Origin: Candidatus Thioglobus perditus | GTDB taxonomy: Bacteria; Pseudomonadota; Gammaproteobacteria; PS1; Pseudothioglobaceae | DNA: 64,000 bases | Direction of reading: 5' to 3' | Assembly (NCBI GenBank): GCA_002909145.1 | Contig: PNQY01000066.1 | Coordinates: forward strand, 1 to 64,000 | Part shown: positions 40,672 through 50,443 of the stretch, piece after piece | Position numbering within the stretch: position 1 is the first letter of the stretch | Layout of the letters: every line of letters starts with the position of its first letter | Made by a program: the position numbers and the translations under genes | Notes under the pieces: model-generated | What the model was told of the DNA's origin: nothing | The model's database searches: none | Seen by the model: the letters and a program-made list of their open reading frames with translations, nothing else

Positions 40672-41469
40672 ATGTCACGATTAAGAAATGTTTTTTCTCA
40701 ATTACCAGAAGGAAATAAAGCGTTTATTCCGTTTATTACCGCTGGGGATAGCGGGCTGGACAATACTCTTGAGCTGATGCAAACATTGGTTGCAAATGGC
40801 GCTGATATTATTGAACTAGGTGTGCCATTTTCTGATCCTATGGCTGATGGTCCAATGATTTCCAAATCACACGAGCGTGCGGTAGCTGACGGAGTCAGCC
40901 TAAAAGATGTACTTAGTTTGGTTGAAAAATTTAGAAAGATAAATACAACCACAGCCGTTGTGCTTATGGGATACCTTAATCCAATTGAAGTATTTGGTTA
41001 TAAAGAGTTTGCCAACAGTGCAAGCAAAAGCGGTGTTGATGGAGTGTTGGTAGTAGATATGCCACCTGAAGAGGCGCATGATTTAAAGCAAAATCTTGAT
41101 GCGGTTGATGTTGATTTTATTTTCCTAGTAGCACCAACTACAACTGATGAGCGTCTAGAATTTTTGGCAACAATTGCATCTGGATTTGTATATTTTGTAT
41201 CGCTCAAAGGTGTTACTGGAGCGGGGCATTTAGATATTGATTTGGTCAACTCTAATTTAGAAAGAATTCGTAAATATGTAGAGCTTCCAGTTGGTGTTGG
41301 TTTTGGTATTAAAGACGCAATTACCGCAAAGGCAGTGGCGGAGCATGCAGATGCGGTAATTGTTGGATCGTCTCTAGTGGCATTTATTGAGAAATATGGC
41401 GCCGACAAGGATAAAATGTTAACAAGTGTTGGTGCATTATCAGCTGAAATTTCAGCTGCTATAAAATAA
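40672..41469 (+). CDS. trpA: Tryptophan synthase alpha chain
   Basis: Cleaves indole-3-glycerol phosphate to indole, which passes to TrpB. 265 residues with FIPFITAGD, DIIELGVPFSDPMADGP and the GVGFGIKD phosphate loop. It sits between hemE and accD. trpF and trpB are on the same strand 9.5 kb upstream, so the usual trpFBA-accD run is split. Confidence 0.97.
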   Translation: MSRLRNVFSQLPEGNKAFIPFITAGDSGLDNTLELMQTLVANGADIIELGVPFSDPMADGPMISKSHERAVADGVSLKDVLSLVEKFRKINTTTAVVLMGYLNPIEVFGYKEFANSASKSGVDGVLVVDMPPEEAHDLKQNLDAVDVDFIFLVAPTTTDERLEFLATIASGFVYFVSLKGVTGAGHLDIDLVNSNLERIRKYVELPVGVGFGIKDAITAKAVAEHADAVIVGSSLVAFIEKYGADKDKMLTSVGALSAEISAAIK

Positions 41470-41478
41470 GGATCTATT

Positions 41479-42324
41479 ATGAGTTGGCTAGAAAAAATAT
41501 TACCCTCTATTACCAGCGGGTCAAAAAAGAATATCCCTGAAGGCTTATGGAGTAAGTGTCCTGAGTGTGAGGCCACGCTTTATTATGAAGAGCTAAAAGA
41601 CCTAAACTACGTATGTCCTAAGTGTGACTACCATATGCGTATCTCTGCTAGATTGCGTATTGAAAGCTTGTTAGATGAAGACGCTCAAGAAGAAATAGCA
41701 CCTAATTTAGTTGCAGTTGATCCGCTTAAATTTAAAGATCAGAAAAAATACAAGGATCGCTACGCTATAGCACAAAAAGACACTAATGAAAAAGACGCTC
41801 TAGTTGTTAAAAAAGGAACCATTAATGGCATGAGTGTTGTTGTTGCTGCTTTTGAATTTAAGTTTATGGGTGGCTCAATGGGTAGTGTTGTGGGCGAGAA
41901 ATTTGTCCGTGCAGCGCAAATGAGTATAGAAACCAACTCGCCACTTATATGTTTTTCTGCATCTGGTGGTGCACGTATGCAAGAAGGGTTATTTTCTCTT
42001 ATGCAAATGAGTAAAACTTCATTAATTTTAAAGCTATTGGCTGATAAGAAAATACCATTTATTTCAATATTAACTGACCCAACAATGGGTGGCGTGTCTG
42101 CAAGTTTTGCTATGCTTGGTGATATTCATATTGCTGAGCCTAATGCGTTGATTGGTTTTGCTGGACCTAGAGTTGTGGAACAAACAGTACGCGAAGAGCT
42201 TCCAGAGGGGTTCCAGCGTAGTGAGTTTTTACTCGAAAAAGGTGCAATTGATATGATTGTGCATCGATCAGAGTTGCGCGATAAAATTCATCGGGTTCTT
42301 AGCGCGTTAATGCATAAGTCTTAG
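41479..42324 (+). CDS. accD: Acetyl-CoA carboxylase carboxyltransferase subunit beta
   Basis: Transfers CO2 from biotin to acetyl-CoA with AccA. 281 residues with an N-terminal zinc ribbon Cys27-Cys30...Cys46-Cys49 and the crotonase-like core with [25 protein letters not shown] and [23 protein letters not shown] precedes the ATG. It follows trpA by 9 nt. Confidence 0.97.
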   Translation: MSWLEKILPSITSGSKKNIPEGLWSKCPECEATLYYEELKDLNYVCPKCDYHMRISARLRIESLLDEDAQEEIAPNLVAVDPLKFKDQKKYKDRYAIAQKDTNEKDALVVKKGTINGMSVVVAAFEFKFMGGSMGSVVGEKFVRAAQMSIETNSPLICFSASGGARMQEGLFSLMQMSKTSLILKLLADKKIPFISILTDPTMGGVSASFAMLGDIHIAEPNALIGFAGPRVVEQTVREELPEGFQRSEFLLEKGAIDMIVHRSELRDKIHRVLSALMHKS

Positions 42325-42341
42325 TCTAGATTGGGCTTTAG

Positions 42342-42752
42342 ATGGCTAAATATAAAATTCTTTATAAACTTAGTCATGCTAATGGAGCTTTAGTTGATGA
42401 ATCTTGGGATGAGCCTTTAGAGTTTGAGTTGGGTGATGCTCAGTTGGATCCGTGTTTAGAGTCTTGTGTTGAGTCTTGTAAAATTAATGAACTACAAACT
42501 TTTTTATTGAGCTCTAATGAGGCTTTTGGTCCTATTTATAATGAGGCTTTTCAGGTTATGAGTCGATTAGACTTTCCTCAGGATTTAAAAATAGAGCTAG
42601 ATGCTGTAGTTGAGTTTAAAACTCCAACTGGAGATTCATATGTTGGCTGTATTGATAAAATCCAAGGTGATGATATTACGGTCGATTTTAACCACCCACT
42701 GGCTGGGGCTGATGTGTCGTTCCAGGTCAAAGTGTTGGAAAAGTCTAAGTGA
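42342..42752 (+). CDS. fkpB: FKBP-type peptidyl-prolyl isomerase (SlpA/FkpB-like)
   Basis: 136 residues fitting the small SlyD/SlpA family: an FKBP half with a middle insert-in-flap domain. [17 protein letters not shown] and the C-terminal [16 protein letters not shown] are typical. It may act as a folding helper on ribosomes. Its stop overlaps the ispH GTG start, and fkpB-ispH is a standard pair. Confidence 0.88.
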   Translation: MAKYKILYKLSHANGALVDESWDEPLEFELGDAQLDPCLESCVESCKINELQTFLLSSNEAFGPIYNEAFQVMSRLDFPQDLKIELDAVVEFKTPTGDSYVGCIDKIQGDDITVDFNHPLAGADVSFQVKVLEKSK

Positions 42753-43675
42753 AAATTCTATTAGCCAATCCACGTGGCTTTTGCGCTGGTGTTGAGCGTG
42801 CAATTGATATTGTTGAACGTGCACTTAAACAGCACGGCTCTCCTGTATATGTGCGCCATGAAGTTGTACATAACAAATTCGTAGTAGATAATCTTAAATC
42901 TAAGGGTGCTATTTTTGTAGAAGAAATAGACAATATTCCAAACAATCAGGTGGTTATATTTAGTGCTCATGGTGTGTCACAAGCAGTACGCAGGCAAGCA
43001 GAAAAAACTAGAGCAACAATATATGATGCCACCTGTCCTTTGGTTACTAAAGTGCACAAAGAGGTGATAAGAAGGCAGAATCAGCAGCACAAAGTTATAT
43101 TGATAGGGCACAAAGGCCATCCAGAAGTGGAGGGTACTTTGGGGCAAGCAAGCAATGAAAATACTGTGCAATTGGTAGAAGATATAGAAGACGTAGAGAA
43201 TTTGGATCTTACAGATACGCAAAGTGTTTCTTATACTACCCAAACCACCTTATCAGTTGACGATACCAGACAGATTATTGGTAGTTTAAAATCTAAATTT
43301 TCAAATATTCAATCTCCAAAAAAGAATGATATTTGTTATGCTACGCAGAACCGTCAAGATGCGGTAAAGTCATTAATACAAGATGCAGATATTTTGTTAG
43401 TATTGGGCTCGAGTAATTCATCTAACTCAAACCGTCTTAGAGAGATTGCTGACAAGGTCAATATGCCAGCATACCTTATTGATGGGGCCGATGAAATTAA
43501 GAACAGTTGGCTTGATGGGATGGATACAGTTGGTGTAACTGCCGGTGCTTCAGCTCCAGAGCTACTAGTACAAGAAGTAATAAGCTACCTATATGATTGT
43601 GGCGCTACTGAGGTGGTTGAGATCAGTGGAGCTATAGAAGATGTGCACTTTTCAGTGCCAGAAGAATTAAGATAA
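42749..43675 (+). CDS. ispH: 4-hydroxy-3-methylbut-2-enyl diphosphate reductase
   Basis: Last step of the MEP isoprenoid pathway, a 4Fe-4S enzyme. 308 residues with the three cluster cysteines in NPRGFCAGV (Cys12), DATCPLV and NDICYATQ, and [10 protein letters not shown] near 270. It starts with GTG overlapping the fkpB stop (GTGA). Confidence 0.97.
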   Translation: MKILLANPRGFCAGVERAIDIVERALKQHGSPVYVRHEVVHNKFVVDNLKSKGAIFVEEIDNIPNNQVVIFSAHGVSQAVRRQAEKTRATIYDATCPLVTKVHKEVIRRQNQQHKVILIGHKGHPEVEGTLGQASNENTVQLVEDIEDVENLDLTDTQSVSYTTQTTLSVDDTRQIIGSLKSKFSNIQSPKKNDICYATQNRQDAVKSLIQDADILLVLGSSNSSNSNRLREIADKVNMPAYLIDGADEIKNSWLDGMDTVGVTAGASAPELLVQEVISYLYDCGATEVVEISGAIEDVHFSVPEELR

Positions 43676-43692
43676 TGAAATAAATATTTCAT
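43675..43692. repeat. 18-bp inverted repeat between ispH and the PfkB-family gene
   Basis: ATGAAATA-AA-TATTTCAT, perfect 8-bp arms, begins at the last base of the ispH stop and ends just before the ribosome binding site of the next gene. The loop is too short for a good hairpin; it could be an operator. Confidence 0.35.
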
Positions 43693-43708
43693 AATAGGAG
43701 AAAATAAA

Positions 43709-44650
43709 ATGTCAAAAACAGCTTTAATTTGTGGCTCTTATGCGTTTGATAGCATCATGGTTTTTCATGATCATTTTAAAAATCACATTCTGCCAGATAA
43801 AGTGCACATGCTAAATGTTTCGTTTTTAGTGCCAACTATGCGTAAAGAGTTTGGAGGGTGTGGTGGTAATATTGCTTACAACCTGCATTTGTTAGGTGCA
43901 AATTCAGTGCCAATGGCAACAGTTGGTGAAGACTTTACTTCATACATGCAGTGGATGGAAAGACACCATATGAACACTACACATATTAAAGTGATTAAGG
44001 GCAGCTATACAGGGCAAGCATTTATTACTACCGATATGGATGACAATCAGATAACTGCATTTCATCCTGGAGCTATGAGTGATTCACATCAAAACAAAGT
44101 CTCTGATGCAAGTGTTGCAGATATTGGCATTGTGTCTCCAGATGGCCGTGACGGCATGATTGAACATGCTCAGCAGTTTTCTGAGATGAGCATTCCATTT
44201 ATTTTTGATCCTGGCCAGGGCATGCCAATGTTCTCTGGAGATGAGCTAATTCAATTTGTCGAGCAAGCTAGCTATGTTGCGGTAAATGATTATGAATCAC
44301 AAATGCTACAAGATAAAACCGGACTTAGTCTTGACACTATCGCCTCAATGGTTGAAGCGTTAATCATTACCAAGGGCGCTGAAGGATCTGAGATACATAC
44401 AAATGGTGAGGTTATAGTAATTAATCCAGCAAAAGCAAATGCCACCCAAGACCCTACTGGATGTGGAGATGCTTATCGTGCTGGCTTATTGTACGGGTTA
44501 ATGAATGATATGGACTGGAAAACAACTGCTCAGTTGGCTGGATTGTTAGGCGCAATTAAAATCTCTCATCTTGGTACGCAAAATCATAAATTCGATTTAA
44601 TTGAAATTGAAAAGCTTTATCAAGATAACTACAAAGAGCCATTATTTTGA
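43709..44650 (+). CDS. PfkB-family carbohydrate/nucleoside kinase (adenosine-kinase-like)
   Basis: 313 residues with the ribokinase fold: GGCGGN (49-54) for substrate binding, ALIITKGAEGSEIHTNG, and the anion-hole/catalytic DPTGCGDAYRAGLLYG near 247-262. The large TGQAFITTDMDDNQITAFHPGAM lid fits the adenosine/ribokinase-like group. The substrate is not proven. A strong AGGAGA ribosome binding site precedes the ATG. Confidence 0.85.
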   Translation: MSKTALICGSYAFDSIMVFHDHFKNHILPDKVHMLNVSFLVPTMRKEFGGCGGNIAYNLHLLGANSVPMATVGEDFTSYMQWMERHHMNTTHIKVIKGSYTGQAFITTDMDDNQITAFHPGAMSDSHQNKVSDASVADIGIVSPDGRDGMIEHAQQFSEMSIPFIFDPGQGMPMFSGDELIQFVEQASYVAVNDYESQMLQDKTGLSLDTIASMVEALIITKGAEGSEIHTNGEVIVINPAKANATQDPTGCGDAYRAGLLYGLMNDMDWKTTAQLAGLLGAIKISHLGTQNHKFDLIEIEKLYQDNYKEPLF

Positions 44651-44674
44651 AAAAAATAGTTTTTGTAGTATAAT
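44647..44674 (+). promoter_or_regulatory. Sigma-70 promoter before the small winged-helix gene
   Basis: TTGAAA (44647-44652), 16-nt spacer, perfect TATAAT (44669-44674), about 48 nt before the start codon at 44722. Confidence 0.6.
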
Positions 44675-44721
44675 TTACCACGTGGGGAAAATTAACAACA
44701 TAAGAGGGAATGGGAAAAGAT

Positions 44722-45003
44722 ATGAAAGCTTTAGAAAAATTATTTGAATTACGTCGCTCACTAGACACATATGAGCGTGAGATGGGTTTTGACAAGTTGT
44801 CAGAAGTGGAAAAGTCAGTGCTAGAATTTATTATGCATACTAAGGATGCAAACATTACCGCGATCACTAAAGATCGGTATTTTGCTAAGTATTCACTATC
44901 AACTATCAAAAGGGCGGTAGGAGTATTGCTTAGTGAGAGCATTATTTCAGCAAATCAATCAAGCGCAGATAAGCGCGCAGTGATACTTAGCTACAATAAA
45001 TAG
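44722..45003 (+). CDS. Small MarR-like winged-helix protein
   Basis: 93 residues from the ATG at 44722. The part from about residue 23 (LSEVEKSVLEFIMHTKDANITAITKD) through YSLSTIKRAVGVLLSESIISANQSSADKRAVILSY has the helix-turn-helix plus wing spacing of MarR-like regulators. Length is only the DNA-binding domain, with a short N-terminal helix for dimerising. A second ATG four codons upstream (44710) has a ribosome binding site too close to it. It has its own promoter and terminator, and a membrane protein gene follows. Its target is unknown. Confidence 0.65.
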   Translation: MKALEKLFELRRSLDTYEREMGFDKLSEVEKSVLEFIMHTKDANITAITKDRYFAKYSLSTIKRAVGVLLSESIISANQSSADKRAVILSYNK

Positions 45004-45031
45004 TTAGTTAAGAATAAGAATTACAGGAATA

Positions 45032-45066
45032 TAGTTTTTCATAATATGGAAAACTAGGGTTTTTTT
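45032..45066 (+). terminator. Terminator after the winged-helix gene
   Basis: TAGTTTTTCAT, short loop, ATGGAAAACTA with one G-U pair, then GGGTTTTTTT: an ~11-bp AT-rich stem with a T-run. Confidence 0.65.
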
Positions 45067-45082
45067 ATGTAATAATGTCAAT

Positions 45083-45658
45083 ATGTCAGCATTAATAAAA
45101 AACTATTTATTTGAAAATATAGTCGCTTTTCTGTCTGTATTTTTGGCGGCCAATATTATGATACTTTTTGGCAAGCTTGAAATGGGGGTTGCAGCTGTTT
45201 TATACCTCCCACTCGGCGTAAAAATTCTTATGTATTTATTGTTTGGCTATAGAGTGCTACCGGGCATATTATTGGCATGTATTACGAGCGGCATTGTGTT
45301 GCTTAATTCATGGAATGGCAATTTATTAATTGGTTTTATGTCGTCTTGTGCTGGAGCATTGGCACCAATTATTACTATGTGGGCAATGAAAGTAGTCAAA
45401 GTATGTGACTTTTCTAATTTGCGTAATATTGACTTCAGGCACATATTATCTCTAATAGTGTTCACTTCTGTAATCAGCGCACTATTAAAGTTTTCTATTT
45501 TTTACGATGCCAATTCGAATATCAACGCTATTGACTTTATTGTTCACTATATTACTGGAGACATACTTGGTGGTTTGCTAGTTATTTATTTGGTGCTTAA
45601 GATAATAGTGCCTTTCATATCAAAACTTTATCAAGGAAAAAGCTACTTAACCCCTTAA
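45083..45658 (+). CDS. MASE1-like integral membrane protein
   Basis: 191 residues with about six membrane segments and no soluble domain. VLYLPLGVKILMYLLFGYRVLPGILLA and HYITGDILGGLLVIYLVLK resemble the conserved turns of the MASE1 sensory membrane domain, but the protein stops where a kinase or cyclase output domain would begin. There is no Shine-Dalgarno close to the ATG. A decayed copy of its 3' end follows at 45740. It could be a free-standing sensor or transporter; the call is by pattern only. Confidence 0.55.
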   Translation: MSALIKNYLFENIVAFLSVFLAANIMILFGKLEMGVAAVLYLPLGVKILMYLLFGYRVLPGILLACITSGIVLLNSWNGNLLIGFMSSCAGALAPIITMWAMKVVKVCDFSNLRNIDFRHILSLIVFTSVISALLKFSIFYDANSNINAIDFIVHYITGDILGGLLVIYLVLKIIVPFISKLYQGKSYLTP

Positions 45659-45739
45659 CTTTCTTGTTTGTTACGCTAGTTTTATATATAAACCATCTTA
45701 TATTTTCATATTGTTGATGTGAATTTTTATTTCATATAG

Positions 45740-45868
45740 AAAATTAAACAACTCATTCCAAATCCAGTACTATTTATCCAGTCATATGCTGCTAGTGATA
45801 TTCTTAGTGGGATTGTATTTATTTATGTTGCACTGAAGATTTTTACCCCCATGACTTATAAAAAATAA
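45740..45868 (+). pseudogene. Remnant of a second MASE1-like gene (3' end only)
   Basis: An open segment between a TAG and a TAA reads ...SYAASDILSGIVFIYVALK and then IFTPMTYKK. It aligns without gaps to HYITGDILGGLLVIYLVLK-IIVPFISK at the end of the intact gene 200 nt upstream. No start codon, no ribosome binding site and no further homologous sequence upstream are visible, so it is the tail of a decayed tandem duplicate. Confidence 0.65.
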
Positions 45869-45869
45869 G

Positions 45870-48800
45870 CTAATTTAGCTTTTTTAGCAGATTTTCTACT
45901 AGCTCTATGCGTCTGATATCTTCAGGCATATCTTGTTTAATAATTAACTGATTTTGCCCCTTAAGTTGATAGTTTTTAGGCTGTTTTTGAATTAATTGAA
46001 TAATTTTTATCGGCTCTATGGTGTTTTTAGTTCCAAAAGCAACAATAGCCTTATCATAATATATATCAATTTTATCAATTCCGATTTTTTCTGAAAAAAG
46101 TTTGAGGCGTGTATTGGCAAATAGATTTTTAGTAGAGTCTGGCAATAGGCCAAATCGATCAATCATCTCAATTTGTAATTCTTTTAGTTCGCTATTGGTT
46201 TTGCAACTAGCAACACGTTTATATAATACTAGGCGCTCATGTACGTCGCTTAGGTAAGTATCTGGAATAATTGATGGCAGCCCAGAGTCTATTTGAATTT
46301 CTTGATGAATAGGATCTTCAGGGTTGATTTTTCTACCTGCGCGCATTGCATCAATGGTACGTTTTAGTAGGTCATGATATAAGTTAAAGCCAATTTCACT
46401 AATCTTGCCTGATTGATTATCACCTAATAAGTCTCCTGCTCCACGAATCTCCAAGTCGTGATTAGCGAGCATAAATCCCGCGCCAAGCTCCTCCAATGAT
46501 TCAATAGCGTCTAAGCGTTTTTTTGCATCCTTTGATAAAGACTGGTGAGATTTAATCACTAAATAGGCATATGCTCTGTGATGCGACCTACCTACTCTTC
46601 CTCGTAGCTGATGCAACTGAGCTAATCCAAAGTTTTGAGCGTTGTTGATAATGATGGTGTTAGCATTAGGGATGTCGATACCAGTTTCAATAATGGTTGT
46701 ACATACTAAGATTTGGAATCTGGCATGATAGAAATCACCCATAATTCTTTCTAGTTCACGTGATGGCATTTGTCCGTGGGCGACACGCACATGTACATTT
46801 GGCATTATCTCTTTTAGAGTTTGTGCCATATTGTCAATAGAGTCAATGTCGTTATGCAGGACAAATATCTGTCCGCCACGGTGTAGCTCTCGCGTGCAAG
46901 CTTCCTTGATGTTTTCATCTTTCCACTCTTGTACAAATGTTTGAATTGCACTGCGTTTAGCTGGAGGTGTGGCAATAATAGACAACTCCCTTAGAGAGCC
47001 AAGTGCCATATTAAGTGTGCGCGGAATAGGGGTGGCGGTCATGGTTAGAATATCACTTTGACCACGAAGTTTTTTCAAGGCCTCTTTTTGTTTAACACCA
47101 AAGCGATGTTCCTCATCAATAATTATTAATCCTAGATTTTTGTATTTGATATTTCCTTGGATGATTTTATGTGTGCCAACAACAATATCTATTTTCCCTT
47201 GTACCAGTTTCTCGTTTATAAGCTTTTGCTCTTTTGGGGTTTGGAATCTAGATAGTGCAGCAATTTCAACTGGATAATTAATAAACCGTTCAATAAATGA
47301 CTGATGGTGTTGGTTGGCTAGCAGTGTGGTTGGAACTAAAATTGCCACTTGTTTTCCAGCTTCAACTGCTAGAAATGCAGCACGCATAGCAATTTCTGTT
47401 TTTCCAAAGCCCACATCGCCACACACCAATCTATCCATTGGCCTTGAAGAGCGCATATCAGCCAGCACCTCACCCATAGTTTTTAATTGGTCAGGGGTTT
47501 CTTCAAATGGAAAACTGGATACAAATGAAGAATATGCATCATTAGGAGCTGGAAAGGCAAAGCCTGACTGTGATTCACGTTTGGCATAGATTTCCAATAG
47601 TTCTGCGGCCACATCGTACAGAGCCTCACCTGCTTTTCTCTTTGCTTTTGTCCACTGGTTAGTGCCAAGCTTATGTAGTGGTGCATTTTCTGGTGAAACA
47701 CCAGAATAGCGTGAAATTAAGTTAAGAGAAGTTATAGGCACCATAAGTTTGGCGCCACCAGAGTATTCTAGCTGCAGAAAATCTTGTGATTGCTCATCAA
47801 AAGTTTGAGTTTTAAGGCCTAAATACCTACCAATTCCGTAGTTCTCATGCACAATTGGGTCACCGGTTTTTATTTCAATTAGGCTTTTTATAGCTTCGTC
47901 AAAGTCTTTATGCTTAGCGCGCCTACGGCGTTGCTGTTTAACCACATCTTGACCAAACAAGCTATCTTCAGTAATAATAGCTATATTGCTAGTTAGCAAG
48001 CCTAAAGATAGGCTTTTGTTGGTAATATTAAGAGTCTTGTTGCTATTAACGAACTCACTCCAATTGCTAACTTCATTAGCACTAAGGTTGTGATTACTTA
48101 ACAGCTCACTAAGTACGCTTTGTCGTCCACGAGACTCACAAACTATAAGAATATTGCGCTCGTTTTTATTAACAAAGTTTGAAAGCTTAAGTAAAGGCTT
48201 CTTGGCTTGAGGCTCTATTCTTAGTGGCGGAAGTAGAGACGAGTTAAAATTTAGATTGCCCGGCTTATTTTCTAATTTTGAAGAACTAATAACCAAATTT
48301 TGATGTTTTTTCATCTCGCTAAAAAGTAATTCTTTGGTTAAAAACACTTGATTAATATTAAGCGGAGGCCTGTCTAGATCTTTCTTTGCGCTATCATAAC
48401 GTGAGCCAATTTCAGAATAAATACTATCGACTAATGATGAAAATCCTTGTGTGGTAACAATAATTGCATCGTTATTCAGGTAGTCAAACAAAGTATTGGT
48501 GGATTTAAAAAATAAAGGCAGGTAGAATTCAATTCCACCAGGTAGCCTGCCTTCACTTACCTCGTTGTAAATAAAACTATCAGTACTTAGTGATTGAGAG
48601 TAATTGGTTTTAAATAGCTCAATACTTGAATCATCAGTAGCAAACTCTCTGGCTGGCAATAACGCAATTTCGTCTACTTGTGTTTCAGAGCGTTGAGTGG
48701 AGGTGTCAAATGTACGTATTGACTCTACTTCTTGATCGAATAAATCAATTCTATAAGGAGCAGCTGCGCCCATTGGATAGATATCGATAAGAGAGCCACG

Positions 48801-49298
48801 AACGTTGAATTCGCCGTGTTCCATCACTGTATTCACGCGGTTATATCCAATTTTTAGTAGCCTCTCACTAAAGTTATCGAGTCTAATTTCATTGCTGACT
48901 TTAATGTTAAAGCTGTATTTATCGCTAAACTCTATTGGACACAAATGTGAGAATACCGATTCAAGCGTAGCAATAACTATGCCTTTATTTAGATTTTTAA
49001 GTTTGGATAGTGTTGTTAGTCTGCTAGAGGTGATATCTGGGTGTGGTGAGAAATGATCATAAGCCAACACCTCCCAGTTATCGAACTTTAGTATTTCTAA
49101 TCCATTATTGTAAAAACTTAAGGATTTGTAAAGGCTATCAAAATGCGCAATATCATTAGCTATTACTAGTATTGGACGTTGTTGTTTGTTGGCAAATTCT
49201 ATTAAAGCCAGTGCATCTGCACTGCCATATAGAGAGCCCCAATAGGTTTTTTGTCCCGAGCTAAAAGTTTTAGCATTTTCAGGATGTAGATACTGCAT
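45870..49298 (-). CDS. mfd: Transcription-repair coupling factor
   Basis: Removes RNA polymerase stalled at DNA damage and recruits UvrA. 1142 residues: a UvrB-like N-terminal half, the polymerase-interacting domain (about 470-540, GDPIVHENYGIGRYLGLK), a RecG-like translocase with GDVGFGKTE, IIDEEHRFGVKQ, TATPIPRTL and HQLRGRVGRS, and a C-terminal TRCF domain. Length matches E. coli (1148). Four nt from the upstream Maf gene, so one operon. Confidence 0.98.
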   Translation of the reverse strand: MQYLHPENAKTFSSGQKTYWGSLYGSADALALIEFANKQQRPILVIANDIAHFDSLYKSLSFYNNGLEILKFDNWEVLAYDHFSPHPDITSSRLTTLSKLKNLNKGIVIATLESVFSHLCPIEFSDKYSFNIKVSNEIRLDNFSERLLKIGYNRVNTVMEHGEFNVRGSLIDIYPMGAAAPYRIDLFDQEVESIRTFDTSTQRSETQVDEIALLPAREFATDDSSIELFKTNYSQSLSTDSFIYNEVSEGRLPGGIEFYLPLFFKSTNTLFDYLNNDAIIVTTQGFSSLVDSIYSEIGSRYDSAKKDLDRPPLNINQVFLTKELLFSEMKKHQNLVISSSKLENKPGNLNFNSSLLPPLRIEPQAKKPLLKLSNFVNKNERNILIVCESRGRQSVLSELLSNHNLSANEVSNWSEFVNSNKTLNITNKSLSLGLLTSNIAIITEDSLFGQDVVKQQRRRRAKHKDFDEAIKSLIEIKTGDPIVHENYGIGRYLGLKTQTFDEQSQDFLQLEYSGGAKLMVPITSLNLISRYSGVSPENAPLHKLGTNQWTKAKRKAGEALYDVAAELLEIYAKRESQSGFAFPAPNDAYSSFVSSFPFEETPDQLKTMGEVLADMRSSRPMDRLVCGDVGFGKTEIAMRAAFLAVEAGKQVAILVPTTLLANQHHQSFIERFINYPVEIAALSRFQTPKEQKLINEKLVQGKIDIVVGTHKIIQGNIKYKNLGLIIIDEEHRFGVKQKEALKKLRGQSDILTMTATPIPRTLNMALGSLRELSIIATPPAKRSAIQTFVQEWKDENIKEACTRELHRGGQIFVLHNDIDSIDNMAQTLKEIMPNVHVRVAHGQMPSRELERIMGDFYHARFQILVCTTIIETGIDIPNANTIIINNAQNFGLAQLHQLRGRVGRSHHRAYAYLVIKSHQSLSKDAKKRLDAIESLEELGAGFMLANHDLEIRGAGDLLGDNQSGKISEIGFNLYHDLLKRTIDAMRAGRKINPEDPIHQEIQIDSGLPSIIPDTYLSDVHERLVLYKRVASCKTNSELKELQIEMIDRFGLLPDSTKNLFANTRLKLFSEKIGIDKIDIYYDKAIVAFGTKNTIEPIKIIQLIQKQPKNYQLKGQNQLIIKQDMPEDIRRIELVENLLKKLN

Positions 49299-49302
49299 AG
49301 GA

Positions 49303-49935
49303 CTAGTTGTTGTCTAGGATATCAACACCTTCATTTTCAAGCATTTTTATTAGCTGTATTAGTGGTAAACCAATTAGGCTGTTTGGATCGTCACCAATCA
49401 TACGCTCGAATAGGCTTATACCCAAAGCTTCAGATTTAAAGCTTCCAGCGCAATTATATGGAGTTTCTTTTCTGAGGTAGTTGTCGATCTGTTTTGGAGT
49501 TAAATCTCTAAAAACCACTTTAAATGTTTCAACAATTGTTTGTATATTGTTAGTATCAGTATTTAAAAGAGATAAGCTAGTAAGAAAAGTGACGGTCTTT
49601 CCAGAACTTTGTGTTAGTTGTTTAATAGCATTCTCATGCGTATGCGCCTTGGTAAGAATTTCATCATCTTTACTGTTTCCATCAGCAAGTGTCGCTACTT
49701 GATCAGAGGCAATAATAAGTCCGTTATGAGTTTTAGCTACTTCAAGAGCTTTTTCTTGGCTTAGTCTATGTACCAATTGCACGGGTGTTTCATTGTCTTT
49801 TTTTGATTCATCAATATCTGGCGAGACAGTATCAAAGTCCATACCAAGCTTACTTAGCACTTCTTTTCTAAATGGCGACGATGATGCAAGAATTAATGAC
49901 ACTTGAGTTAACAGTATTTGTAAAATAGGAGTCAT
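49303..49935 (-). CDS. Maf family nucleotide pyrophosphatase (YceF-like)
   Basis: 210 residues with LILASSSPFRKEVL and the SDQVA and AGSFKSEALG segments of the Maf family, which hydrolyses modified nucleoside triphosphates. The pattern is closest to the YceF (7-methyl-GTP) group, but the substrate is not proven. ATG at 49935 is preferred to a GTG at 49947. It is divergent from folA with only about 20 nt between the two starts. Confidence 0.88.
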   Translation of the reverse strand: MTPILQILLTQVSLILASSSPFRKEVLSKLGMDFDTVSPDIDESKKDNETPVQLVHRLSQEKALEVAKTHNGLIIASDQVATLADGNSKDDEILTKAHTHENAIKQLTQSSGKTVTFLTSLSLLNTDTNNIQTIVETFKVVFRDLTPKQIDNYLRKETPYNCAGSFKSEALGISLFERMIGDDPNSLIGLPLIQLIKMLENEGVDILDNN

Positions 49936-49955
49936 TTTACTAGACACTCAACTCA

Positions 49956-50441
49956 ATGCGCTTATCAATTATTGTAGCTATGGACGATAATCAATTAATC
50001 GGCAAGGATAATGCCCTTCCTTGGCATTTGCCTGCAGATTTAGGATATTTTAAAAAAACCACCACTGGAAAGACAGTATTAATGGGCAGAAAAACCTATG
50101 AATCTATTGGTAAGCCATTGCCAAATCGTCGCAATGTTATTGTTAGTCGCAATTCTGAATTTAAAGCTGAAGGTTGTGAGATAGTTGATAGCATTGATGC
50201 AGCACTAAACTTGGCTAAGAACGATAATGAGGTAATGGTTATGGGTGGCGCTTCTTTTTATGAGCAAATGTTGCCAAGTGCGGATCGATTATATATCACT
50301 AGGATTGATGGTAAGTATGATGGTGATGCACATTTTCCTAAGTTTGATATAGAAGAATTTATTGAGGTTAGTCGTGAATCACACAGTCCGGATGACAAAA
50401 ATCCACATACTTATCATTTTACTATTTTGGACAGAAAGTAA
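49956..50441 (+). CDS. folA: Dihydrofolate reductase
   Basis: Makes tetrahydrofolate with NADPH. 161 residues with the active-site Asp28 in LPWHLPADLGYF, MGRKTYESIGKPLPNRRNVIVSR and VMGGASFYEQ. No ribosome binding site is visible in the 20-nt gap before the ATG. It is followed 2 nt later by a small lipoprotein gene. Confidence 0.97.
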   Translation: MRLSIIVAMDDNQLIGKDNALPWHLPADLGYFKKTTTGKTVLMGRKTYESIGKPLPNRRNVIVSRNSEFKAEGCEIVDSIDAALNLAKNDNEVMVMGGASFYEQMLPSADRLYITRIDGKYDGDAHFPKFDIEEFIEVSRESHSPDDKNPHTYHFTILDRK

Positions 50442-50443
50442 TT

